The notes below the pieces were generated by a model that saw only the letters and a program-made list of their open reading frames with translations, did no database searches and was not told the DNA's origin. 64,000 nucleotides of DNA, from assembly GCA_963921195.1 (NCBI GenBank), contig OY992536.1:930001-994000 (forward strand). The letters run 5' to 3'. Every line of letters starts with the position of its first letter. Positions within the stretch are counted from its first letter, which is position 1. Made by a program: the position numbers and the translations under genes. The stretch comes from Pegoplata infirma (lineage: Eukaryota; Arthropoda; Insecta; Diptera; Anthomyiidae). This document shows positions 35,043-45,175 of this stretch, piece by piece.

Positions 35043-35564
35043 CTGCCTCCGTCCCAAAATAATCTTAACATTTCTATATTTTGGCTGGGATTATGGAGGA
35101 TTTTTTGAAAAAGCTTTGCTTTTTTTGTTAATGCATATCGGGGCATATCAATAATTTAGAAATTCTTTATAGCTTTGCAATTTTTCAATTCACGTGCAAA
35201 ATGGATTCAATAAACTGCATCCAGATAAATGAGGCAACTTGTTTTCGACGTTATAAACTGGCATGGTATCCACTATGGTCGAAAAGATGAAAATAATTAC
35301 AAAATGCGGCGTATGAAATAAGAAATTATTCTCTAGAGGCCCTTTTTACGGTTTTAAATAAATGCATTATGGATGCAATAGGGACATCTTGCAAATATTT
35401 TTAATTAATTTTGTTGCAATTTTAGTACACGAGATTAGTATAAGATTGTTTTTTTAACTTTATCTTGTATTATTTCAACTAAAACACTGCTTAATAAAAT
35501 GTAAAGTTTATTTTGGGACAAAAAAATCTATAGAAATGTTAAAAATATTTCGGGACGGAGGTAG
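35043..35564. mobile_element. mariner-like MITE with CTCCGTCCC ends, 522 bp
   Basis: Left CTGCCTCCGTCCCAAAATAA and right ATTTCGGGACGGAGGTAG are inverted copies over about 35 bases, flanked by TA. The end closely resembles the Stowaway/mariner consensus known mainly from plants. Confidence 0.85.
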
Positions 35565-36831
35565 TACATCTTTTTAATACTGTTAAGCAAACTAATATTT
35601 TAAGCATAAAAACTGTTTTTGTCAATTTGTTCGGAGTTTTGTGATTTTAAAGTAAAAAAGGAAACCAAAGACATTGCCCCAGAGGTCCAATATGTTTGGT
35701 ATGTTAGTATTGACCTAAGAAGACAACTAATCCGACCCCGACGTTTTTGAAAATCGAAAAGAAGGCAAATTCGCTCCACCCTATTAGCTATACATACATT
35801 CAACATATGTACGTACATACGCTTAAAATTGAAAATGTATTAGTTATGCTAAAAAACACTTGATTTTTTATTCCTTTTTAGTCGGGTTTAACATTTAACA
35901 TTTAAAAGTTCTGATGGACCGATAACAGCTTTGATATGACCATCAGTTGTTAAAAAGTGTTTGTTTTTTTTTAAGGGGTTTTCTTTTTACATACAGGCGG
36001 CAAACATACGTACATGCATGTGTTCATTAGCGTGTCCCTCTAAAAATGTTTTTTTATGAAGATATTAGCCTTGTTTTATGTATCGAATTAAGATTAGGAT
36101 TAACTTTGTTTTATTTAAAAAAATGGGTCTAATGCGGCAAAATTTTTTTATTTTTTTTGAAAATACATTCAATAATAAAATAAGAACATAAGTAAGCTGA
36201 GGTAAAAATGTAAAGAACGAAAAATAAATTTAGTTAAATTCTAGGAATAAGTTGTATTTATTTATACCATTTTACATTTTAGACAACGGTTAATTTTTTT
36301 ACCTGTTTACATTTACTAATGGTATGCATATTCAGAAAAAATTATAAAAAAAAATTTCTGGGTTTGATTTGGGGAAGAATTTTTTTTTGTAGCATAAAAG
36401 GAAGGTGGCAAATTGTTTTATTCTTTTTTTACATGTTTAAAAAATTCAGCACAGCCAAATCACTTTTTTTTTTAAAGTTGTTTGACGGGACAGCCGAAAG
36501 TCCCATACATATTTGTTTTTATTTATCAAATTTTTTGTTAAGTTTTGTTTTTTTATAATGTCATATGACAGTCAATTTCTTGTAGATGTTGTTGTTGATC
36601 AAAAAAAAAAAAAATGTGTTGACTTGCTAGGATTGGAGTATGTGCGTGTTTAATAATACAAACTCATGTATGACCTTCTTTATTGTATATACATATACAT
36701 ATTGTATATATTACGCATGTATGTGTATACATTAGGGCTTCCAATCGCAAAATCCCGATCCCTAAGATCCCGGTATGTTCGGGTTTAATAAAACCCCGAA
36801 TCTCGGGATTTCTGATTATTACTTCGGTTTG

Positions 36832-37215
36832 AGTCGATATTAACTATTTCTGGAAAATAATAATTTTTGTTCTACAATGACAAAATCTAAAAAATACTAA
36901 TTGACAAAACAGGCTAAGTGGAAATGTCGACAGCTTCCGGAAGAAGCCACCCTTCCTTCTTCAGCACTCTTCGATTCTCATTGTACATTTGTCAGATTAA
37001 GATCATAACATATGAGTAGTAAAATGTAATATGTTTCTTGTATTTTGATTTTAATATAACACACTTACAGTGACAATCGAAGAGTGCTGACGAAGGAAGG
37101 GCGGCTTCTTCCAAAAGCCAAGTGGCATGTGTTTCAACCAATTTTTTCAGATTTTTTCATTGTACAACAAAAATTTTTATTTCTCAGAAATAATTTATAT
37201 GGACTCAAACCGAAA
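36832..37215. repeat. palindromic repeat, 384 bp
   Basis: TTCGGTTTGAGTC at 36833 is mirrored by GGACTCAAACCGAA at 37201-37214. GCCACCCTTCCTTCTTCAGC is mirrored by the GCTGACGAAGGAAGGGCGGC region at 37097. It is related to 34150-34350. Confidence 0.8.
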
Positions 37216-37389
37216 TAAATAAAACTTTATTTGTAAAATATAAAGTCCAACAATATATAAAACAGGATTAACTTTTTTTATTTTTTATTAATAATTTTTA
37301 TAAATTATGGCCCGTACCAAAGAAAAAATAAAAGTCTATGAGTTAAAATTTTTCAACATGAACCCCTGATTTCCTTCAATGTCTCCGAA

Positions 37390-39130
37390 TTAGATGAAAC
37401 TTTGTGTATATGTTGGGACTTATAATACTTATACTCAGACAAAATTTGAGACTATTAACTTCCGTGGTTCCAGAAATATGGCGTGTCAAAAGTCAAGAAA
37501 ATCTTTTAAAGGATTAAATATAAACATTTATATCTTCAAAAGTATTTCAGCTATATTACTTCCTGATAGCTTGTTTTGAAGGTAAAACCATGACCTTTCA
37601 AATAACATTTTGCAAAAATTTTTATTTTGGATTTTTTTTTTATTTCTGCAAAATTCGCGATTCGCGAAAATATATCTGAAAAAGCGACATTTTAAAAAAT
37701 ATGAAAAAAATATATGTTAACGGCTGTTATCTTAGCTACAAGCTGTAAAAATTTTGGGTTGGTGAACGTATTAAGACCAGAGATATGAATAAAAATGTGT
37801 TGCCAAGTAGGAAATTTTTATCAAATCTGATGAATATTTAATTTTTATTTTTGAATATTTTTGAAAATACATATAATAAAACGGTGAAAAAAGTAAAGTT
37901 TATGGTACAGACGGGTACTACACATAGATATAATATAACATGAATATTTATCAATTACACTACTCTACAAAAATCAACTTTTTTTTGCACAGACTCCTAG
38001 AATACATTTGCTAAAGTATTTTGACCTCCTTAACACGAATCTGTCATCATAAAAAATTTATAAAATCCCCTTTTCGAGATAAGACCTTTTTTTGCTGTCC
38101 ATGCCGATAAAAACCAACGAATGACTTTATATTGCATTTTTTTATATAAACAAATTCAAAATGCATATTATTTCAAATTCATTGAGTTTATCCGAAAATC
38201 TTTGCAAAAAATCAAAAATTTTAGCAAAATTTGCATATATTATTTGCATATTCTATTTTCCCTAATATTTTTATTTTGTAATTTTCATTGTTTAAAATAC
38301 ATTTTCTTAAGTCTTTTGCCCTCTTTAACGTGAATCCATTAAACGCGAATCCATTGTCATTTTTATATATTCGCGTTTTCGAAATTTGCCCATTTAGTTT
38401 TTGCAGCTGAAGCATACAAAAATATTAAACGAACAAATAATATGAGGTATGTCAATGTGAAACATTTATTATTACCTTTGTTTTTTGGGTTTGAGGGTTA
38501 AGTCTGTTCAGAAGGCCTATATGTTCAGAAGACAGTTTGATAAAATGTTTATGATGACAGATTCGTGCAAATACTTTCAAAAATGTGTCCTAGAAGTCTC
38601 TGCAAAAAAAGTTGACTTTTGTTAAGTAGTGTAATTGATAAAAAGTTATGTTACATTGTATTCATGTGTAGTACTCGTACATTACCATCAACTTTAATTT
38701 TTTCACCGTTTTATTTTATGTATTTGCAAAAATATTCAAAAATAATAATTAAATATTCATGAGATTTGGAAAAAATTTCCTACTTGGCAACACATTTTCA
38801 TTAATATCTCTGGACTTAATACGTTCACCAACGCGAAATTTTTAGACCTTGTAGATAAGACTCAAACCATTAACATATATTTTTTTCAGATTTTTAAAAA
38901 TGTCGCTTTTTTTGATATATTTTCGCGAATCGCGAATTGTGCAGAAATACAAAAAAGATCACATACTTTTCAAGATATAAATATTTATAATTTACCCTTT
39001 AAAAGATTTTCTTGACTTTTGAAACGTCATATTTCCAAAACTACGAAAGTTAAAAGTCTTAAACTTTGTTTGAGCATTAGTCGAGTAAGTCCCTACATAT
39101 ATACCGAATTTCACGAAATTTGGGTCGATT
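37390..39130. repeat. large imperfect palindrome with a separate element at its centre
   Basis: Left-arm landmarks GAAACTTTGTGTATATG, TTCGCGATTCGCGAAAATAT and TGTTGCCAAGTAGGAAATTTT are mirrored near 39060, 38930 and 38790. The arms are about 500 bases. An independent element (37958-38631) sits in the loop. Confidence 0.8.
37958..38631. mobile_element. CACTACTCTAC MITE, copy 1
   Basis: The left end CACTACTCTACAAAAATCAAC and right end GTTAAGTAGTG are flanked by TA. Arms are visible (ACACGAATCTGTCATCATAA against ATGATGACAGATTCG). The same end recurs at 48542. Confidence 0.8.
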
Positions 39131-39574
39131 GACGTCAAAAATTCTATTTTTTTTGCTATGTTAATATGGATTTACTCCTATTTTATTTTAAATTTCAAAT
39201 TTTCCATATAATTTTTGAAAGTCGATTTTAAAAACATAAACAATTTGTATGGAAGTAAAATTAAAAGTCGATTTTAATTTTATTTTTTCTTATATGGTAA
39301 GGCTGTATGAATTTTGTGGTTTCAAAACAAATTCGACAACAGTTTCGTCTGGTATAATTTGTTTTGTGGAAGTAAAAGCTGAATCGTTTGCGAAATGTAA
39401 AGCAGGCAAAAAGATTCTTTTGACACATCTTAACTGGTGCTACATTTTTCGCTTTAATCTGTCATCATTATGTAAAGAATAAAGATATTGCTAAAACTTT
39501 TTTGCTAAAAAAACTTTGCTAAAAATATTTTTATCCCAGATATGAAAAAGAGTCAAATAATTTTTTTAACAAAA

Positions 39575-39717
39575 AAAAAAAAAAAAATCAAATCACGCAA
39601 GATCTCACGCAGATTTTTTTCAAATCAAGCACACTCACAATCACGTGATTAATATGAAAATCACTCACACTTACTTCGCGTGAATCACACAAATCACGTG
39701 ACCAGCGCCTATCTCTA
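39575..39717 (+). mobile_element. truncated TAGAGATGG-family hAT piece
   Basis: It carries CACTCACACTTACTTCGCG and CACGTGAC words and ends CGCCTATCTCTA, like 14237 and 55192. No left end is present. Confidence 0.6.
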
Positions 39718-39839
39718 GTTCATAAGGTAAAGCTGCTAAAATTTGATAACGATGAGCCATAAACAGTTTTTTTTTTCAAAGGTGTGGTTTCACTAAAGTG
39801 CCAATAAATTCCCGAACATTTTTAAAAATTCCGAAATTC

Positions 39840-40231
39840 GATTAGAGTTTTATTCTAGTTCGAGGCCCAAAAATATTTCTATTTATGATATTGTCATAAT
39901 AGAGTATTTTTAATTTATTGCCTTAAAAAAGTTACTCATCTCATGGTATGTCTGTACTGATCAGTTTCATCCCCACTAAGGAATCTTCAGCAAACTTTAG
40001 AGAATCATCGTTGGTCAATCAAACATCAAACCAGACATAATATTTGATATATTTCACAAGTTATACGAGAAATATTATTATGAAGGTCCGAAATCTGTTT
40101 TCCAACAAAAACAACTCTTTTGGGCCTCGAACTAGAATAAAACTCTAATCGAATATATATACATATATAAAGGCCGAATAAATACATTTTATTTTTATGT
40201 ACCTTTTTGGTACTAAAAATAAAAGAACAAC
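39840..40231 (+). mobile_element. palindromic-arm element with tail, copy 2
   Basis: It has the same arms and the same tail ending AAAAGAACAAC as copy 1, with the core in inverted orientation. A 13-base exact direct repeat AATTCCGAAATTC flanks it (39827-39839, 40232-40244). Confidence 0.92.
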
Positions 40232-40310
40232 AATTCCGAAATTCTTTTGAAATTTTTCTTCAATCCCGAATCCCGGGATTTAGAAATACCCATCCCGAAT
40301 GGAAGCCCTA

Positions 40311-41742
40311 GTACATAGATATTTTGTTCCATATATTGGTTTATTTTTCCTTTGTTTTGTTATGTTTTGTTGACTTTTATTTATGTTTTGAAGAAAAAAG
40401 GTCGTTGCGCTTGGCAGAATTTGATTTGATGTTAATTTTTGCAAATGTGTTTTTTTATTTAGATAAATATTAACAGAAAATAAACATGAACGTAATATAA
40501 GTCACCTAAGAATCAAAACTTCATTATAAAATACCACACGGTAGGATTTTTTGTCTGCTTTTAAAAATTTAAGGTTTTAAACCCTCCTCTCCGCAGTGGT
40601 TTATTTCCGTTTTTTTTTTGGAAATTATTCGGCCATTCAGTAAGTATTAAACCGATTGCAGTAAAATATATACCGGTTATGGCTAACGAAATTTCGATAT
40701 GTCCAATAGGGGCACCATCAGGGTCCCTAAAGTAAGACACCTTTAGCATACAAAAACTTAAAATGCTTGCCATATTCTTGTTTATTATTATTAGTTTTTT
40801 ATGAAATTTGGATTTTTAAAATGTACTAGTAGGTGCCTAAAAAATCATGCTTTGAGATTGTGGTTAAATCATTTACTTTCTAATATATATATAGCTATTT
40901 AAATGGCTATATGCCGTTTTTCGGGAATAGCGTGGTTACATAACCTTCACTACTATATCATAAATTCAGCAATTACAACATTATTATGTATTTTTTTTTA
41001 ATTCATAAAAAATGGAAATGGTGTTTTAACATATTTTTTTTTTGACACTTAAAAATTAAAAATCGATAATACCGTCAGAACGGGTAGTGGGAATACCAGG
41101 GAATTCCCAGGAGTACCAGGAATTTTTCAAGAACCGGGAAACTTGTACCAATTCCCGTACTACCGATAACTGGCAATACCGGAATTACTGACCGTAGGCT
41201 CTAATGGGAACACAATTAGGGACTATTTAAAGGGGGTTTATTAAAAATAATTATATGGGGACCGCCTTAAGGGTTAAAAATAGAGGTTAGATATGTTGTA
41301 AGGAAATGTTGGGGTTGAAAAAATATTGGGGACTAATCATACATTTGACTTCTCTTGGGCCAATTAAAGCGTATGGGAGCAGTGTTGTCATTTTACCCAT
41401 TTTCCGGCTAGATTTAGCTCCTTTTGAACTCGTTTAGCCGTAGAAAAACGCATTTAGCTCTTAGCCATTTTTTTTTAGCCATTTTCGAAATTATTTTAGC
41501 AGTTTTTTAGCCATTTTTGAGTTTCTTGATTTAAAAGTAATTTTTAGTATTTTTTATACTAAAATAAAGAATTAAAGATTTTTTGTTAGTACAGATCAAG
41601 CACAGGCTCCAATTCTATTTAATAGAAAGGTTTAAGTTAAAAAATGTGGAAGAAAATTTAACTTCTAACAATTGGAAATATTTCAGGTATTCCAGTTATA
41701 GTGTTATCATCAGCACGATTTTTTATCGGTTTGTTTTGTTAA
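40311..41742. other. degenerate repeat debris
   Basis: Bases 40610-40740 are shared with 30350-30473. Bases 41100-41190 contain CCGGGAAT/ATTCCCG words like those in the hAT ends at 40260 and 59690. Bases 41440-41520 repeat TTTTAGCCATTTT. No gene is seen. Confidence 0.45.
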
Positions 41743-42505
41743 CCTTTATGTGCTCGGGATTGTAAACTTACATTGGCGGTCGGAAGTCTACATTTGTAGC
41801 AAATATGTTTTTTTATGGAAAACATATGAAAAAACAGTAGCACGCAGAGTGTTCTACTTAAATACATAATTATTAAGAAATATATGATTTTTAGATACAA
41901 AGTTAAGGTGAAAATGTTTAAATTTAAACTTCACAATATAGACAACGATCAGGGTGCATGGGCTGTATGTTGTTAGAAATATCAGGCGGGTGGTTCATAT
42001 TAGTGCCAGAAACAGGAAAACTATCAAGCGCCACTTCAATGGCCAGATGTGTTAGAGCATATCCTAACACCCTTGCATTTTCAGAGCGCTGTACAGTTGC
42101 TGGCATGAAAGGCCTCTTTGCAAGGCTTCGCAGGAACTTTCGTCGTTTGACTGTTTGGTAGATATGGTCGTTATTTTCCGAAAATATAATGAATGCGGCT
42201 ACATAGAGCGCATATATCTAACATGTTCAAAAATATTGCCAAAGACCAGAGCAAAGTTTTGAGTTTTGACTTTTTGAAAGTTAGATTTTTTGACATCAAA
42301 TGCCTACCCAGATTCAATGATGTGAAAAAATTGTCACACACGACACTCTCTCCAACATTTGTTTCACGGCTTGATTTTGAGCTCTTCTTTACTCTCAACA
42401 GCGAGATTTATACAAGAATATCGGACCCTGTTGTTGTGGACAGTTTTTTTTATTCAACTTTTTCTGCAAAAATGCTACAAATGTAGACTACCGAGCACAT
42501 AAAGG
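41743..42505 (-). mobile_element. complete non-autonomous piggyBac-type element, 763 bp
   Basis: Perfect 15-base inverted ends CCTTTATGTGCTCGG (41743-41757) and CCGAGCACATAAAGG (42491-42505) are flanked by TTAA on both sides (41739-41742, 42506-42509). A 16-base subterminal inverted pair lies at 41786-41801 and 42473-42488. Its spacing is asymmetric: 2 bases from the right end repeat and 28 from the left. This is the same design as piggyBac (short spacer at the 5' end, ~31-base spacer at the 3' end), so the right side is the 5' end. A transposase remnant on the minus strand agrees with that polarity. Confidence 0.95.
41930..42410 (-). pseudogene. piggyBac-type transposase remnant (DDE_Tnp_1_7), internally deleted
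   Basis: Reading the minus strand, 42398-42171 gives RETNVGESVVCDNFFTSLNL, matching the 'VGE.VV' and 'DNFFTS' catalytic-region motifs of piggyBac transposases. It then jumps within about 20 residues to AIFLNMLDICAL, which matches the much later 'IF.N+LDI.A' motif, so a large internal piece is missing. A frameshift near 42173 leads into 42160-41924, with TVKRRKFLRSLAKRPF, the conserved 'R+.FL..L...L' region, and a tail ending HPDRCLYCEV, the start of the C-terminal Cys-rich domain. The N-terminus is absent. It cannot encode active enzyme. Confidence 0.88.
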
Positions 42506-42540
42506 TTAATAGTAACATGTTTTTCATATATATATCTGAA

Positions 42541-42612
42541 TTTTAATTAGTTCCAGTCTGGAATCGAACAACGGATATTTTTGTCGTATTCCTACCATTA
42601 ACATTGTACTAA
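42541..42612 (-). repeat. tRNA-like segment, related to 44140-44215
   Basis: The minus strand has A-box-like TAGTACAATG and a B box GTTCGATTCC, followed by AGACTGGAA. It shares GTTAATGGTA and GTTCGATTC-AGACTGG with the plus-strand segment at 44170-44215. Confidence 0.5.
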
Positions 42613-44139
42613 ATCTTAGACGAACTAGCGATGCCCGTTTCTTTGTTAAAAATACACTGACGTTCGAAACTCAACTTAAAGATTGGTTGATGAAACTTGG
42701 CATACACATTTTTGTTATTTTTCTCGTCAGGATTTAGCGGAAGCGGTCTCTGGAGTAAAAAGTTTGACCTAGAGTTCATATGTTGCAAATACGCTAACTT
42801 CCAAAAGAAAGCAAAAAAATTACGCATTTTTTTTTTCACTACACAATATAAACTAAAAAAATTTTTCCCACTCAAAAAAAAAAAAATTATTTTGCACTCA
42901 ATAAAAAATTTTAGCTCATTTTTTAAATAAAAATAACTAATTTTTTTTTTTTTTCATTTTTGTAAAAATTGTGTTTGACCTCTAGTTTTTATCTTGAATA
43001 GTCAAACCCGTAACAAATGTATAACAAAAGATCTCGTTATTGAGTTTTATGTGTAAAACTATACGAAATGCCATTTATAAAATTTTATAAAGTTATAAGT
43101 AGGGCAAGTACTTTCATGAAAAGGCATGTTTTTACTCGGCACTTTAATTATACAAGAAACTAACTGGGCTATTCATAATGAGTAAATTAAATCTATTGTA
43201 GGTTTATTTGACTGATATTGCATGAATATTTGTCAAATAAACCTACTTTAAGTACACTTTAAGTATTATGAATAAAGGCCTAAGTATCTATCTGAATCAA
43301 GAAATTTTGCAATAAAATGGCATCGATTTGTGGTTGCATATTTTTGCATATTTTGTTATAAATGCATATTTTTGCATATTTTAATGTAAATTGCACTTTT
43401 ATTAATTTTTATTAAATTTTTTTTTTTCAAAATTCATAGTTTAACATTAGCAAAATTAAATTTAATTTCTATCATCTTTTTTTTTGGTGAAAATTATTTT
43501 TTATTATAGAAATTTTATTCTGAGGCCCCCTCTTCTAATAGAAATTTGGTTCAGATGGTAAAACTTTCAGATTCTGAGAAATGTTTCCATAATAAAATTT
43601 AAAATTGTCATATTTTAAGGTATTTTACAAATTAAAAAGAAAAATGTCTTCAAATTAAAAAAATATTTATACGAAAATTGTCATTGAAATGCATATTCGC
43701 TGTTCTTTTTTAATTTTGTTCACAACTTTTTTTTATACCCTTTATTATTTGTATGTGTTAGATGGTACATATATGTAAATTAGTTTGTCATTCCTTTTTA
43801 ATAAACTCCAAAAAAAAATTTCCACTCATTTTTTTTTTACAAAAATAACTAAAAAAGTTTTTAATCAAATAAAAATTTTCAAGTCAAAATTTTTATACAA
43901 ATTTTTATTTTTTTAAAAAAGAAAAACTTTTTTTAAAAATTAATACATGAAGTACTCGAAAAATCCTACTTGTTAAGAGTTGAATAAATGGATGTGGTGA
44001 AGTTGAAATTACTAGCGGCTGAACTGTTGTTGTTACAATTGTCAATCTCTCTGTAGAAAACTATTAATATGCAATGCAAGCAGTAATGAATAGAAAAAAC
44101 GAATATTTATCCAACACATATCTAATCAATGCTTTGGCG
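42613..44139. other. A/T-homopolymer-rich sequence, no gene seen
   Basis: It contains long T and A runs (42830-42960, 43410-43500, 43830-43940). The ORFs here are Lys/Phe-rich artefacts. A TTTGCATATTTTG word is repeated at 43340-43380. Confidence 0.45.
43168..43278. mobile_element. short hairpin MITE, copy 1
   Basis: TATTCATAATGAGTAAATT and ATTATGAATAAAG bound an inverted repeat centred on GCATGAATAT. The inverted complement recurs at 59881-59992 with over 90% identity by eye. Confidence 0.85.
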
Positions 44140-44218
44140 GTGATGTCTAGAGTGCCATCCCATCAGTATTGTTAATGGTATGAAAATATTCGTGGTTCGA
44201 TTCTGGACTGGGTATTGA
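44140..44218 (+). repeat. tRNA-like segment
   Basis: TGTCTAGAGTGCC resembles an A box and GTGGTTCGATTCTGG holds a good B box. It is related to 42541-42612 on the other strand, indicating a dispersed family rather than a single tRNA gene. Confidence 0.5.
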
Positions 44219-44472
44219 TATTAATAAAAATTCACATATTAGAAAAACAATTACCATTAACAAAACAAACTGGCATTTAAATCCTACTGATGAAGACAGT
44301 TAACTGGAACTGTCCGAAACCGGTATAGGAATACCAGAAATGTCTATAGCTTTTAGAAATTACAATTTTTCTTCTACATTTTTCAACTCAAACCCTTATA
44401 ACAAGTTAACATTTGTTAAAAAAATAATTTTTAAATGCATATTTTTTAAATTTGTACTGCATATTTTAGATT

Positions 44473-45166
44473 CCCGAGTAAAAATAAACACATATAACAA
44501 TATATAACTTGATACAAACATAATAAATCTTATATGACTATACATCCCGTGAGGTATTTTCTATTTTTTTTAAATGCAGTCATATGTTGTAATATATAAT
44601 TTAATCATGATTCGGATTAAAAGGTATACGGTTGATATAAATATATGAAATAATATTAGGGCCAATACAAAATCTGTTTTTCTGTATAATTTAATATAAA
44701 ATTATATATAGCTTATTCTGTTTCATATATAAATGTTTCCAATTAAATGTTTCCAATTAACCAAAAATGTTCTAAGTTTTTTAAGTAAAGTATAAGAAAC
44801 TTTTAAAATGTTCCTAAACATTTCCTTGTTATGGTTATGTATATCACCTATCTGGTTCGAAGCGTATCCAAACATTTTTTTGTTTTAGAAAATTATATGT
44901 TTGGTGAATGTATCGTTGACCTGTGGTGTAACTCACCCAAACCAAAGCACACCAAGATTTTTTATGTTTTTATGCAATTAGATCTAATTGGATCCAATCA
45001 AATATGGCAATGTCTGGTCAAAACTCGGATGAAATCGAATCATATTTTATACAAGTTGATATTTTTAATGCAAAAACATCTACCATTATTCGGATTAAAT
45101 TGCGTATAAATATATATTGTGTTATATATCATTATGTATTGCATCATATAAAAATTTTTACTCGGG
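44473..45166. mobile_element. CCCGAGTAAAAA element, 694 bp
   Basis: Ends CCCGAGTAAAAATAAA and AAAATTTTTACTCGGG are inverted copies. The direct repeat TTTTAGAT stands within one base of each end (44464-44471, 45168-45175), consistent with an 8-bp duplication. The interior is rich in CATATATAA words. Confidence 0.8.
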
Positions 45167-45175
45167 TTTTTAGAT

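Larger units (their letters stand above)
33932..35783. mobile_element. hAT-like element with TAGGGTGGAGC ends, with nested insertions
   Basis: The left end TAGGGTGGAGCAAATTTTC is mirrored by GCAAATTCGCTCCACCCTA. The arms continue (GATTTTCGAAATCG against TTTTTGAAAATCG). The 8-base flanks TTAAACAT and TTAGCTAT agree at 5 of 8. Two smaller elements (34439-34925, 35043-35564) lie inside. Confidence 0.7.
36733..40310. mobile_element. putative 3.6-kb hAT-like element with many nested insertions
   Basis: The left end TAGGGCTTCCAATCGCAAAA and right end GAATGGAAGCCCTA are inverted, each followed inward by CCCGAATCCCGGGATT-type words. The 8-base flanks do not match cleanly. Inside are the palindrome 36832-37215, the large palindrome 37390-39130, a truncated TAGAGATGG-family piece and copy 2 of the arm-and-tail element. 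Confidence 0.6.

Noticed and set aside
41958..42486. Plus-strand ORFs in the piggyBac element
   Set aside because: Motif-bearing sequence is on the minus strand; these are antisense shadows.
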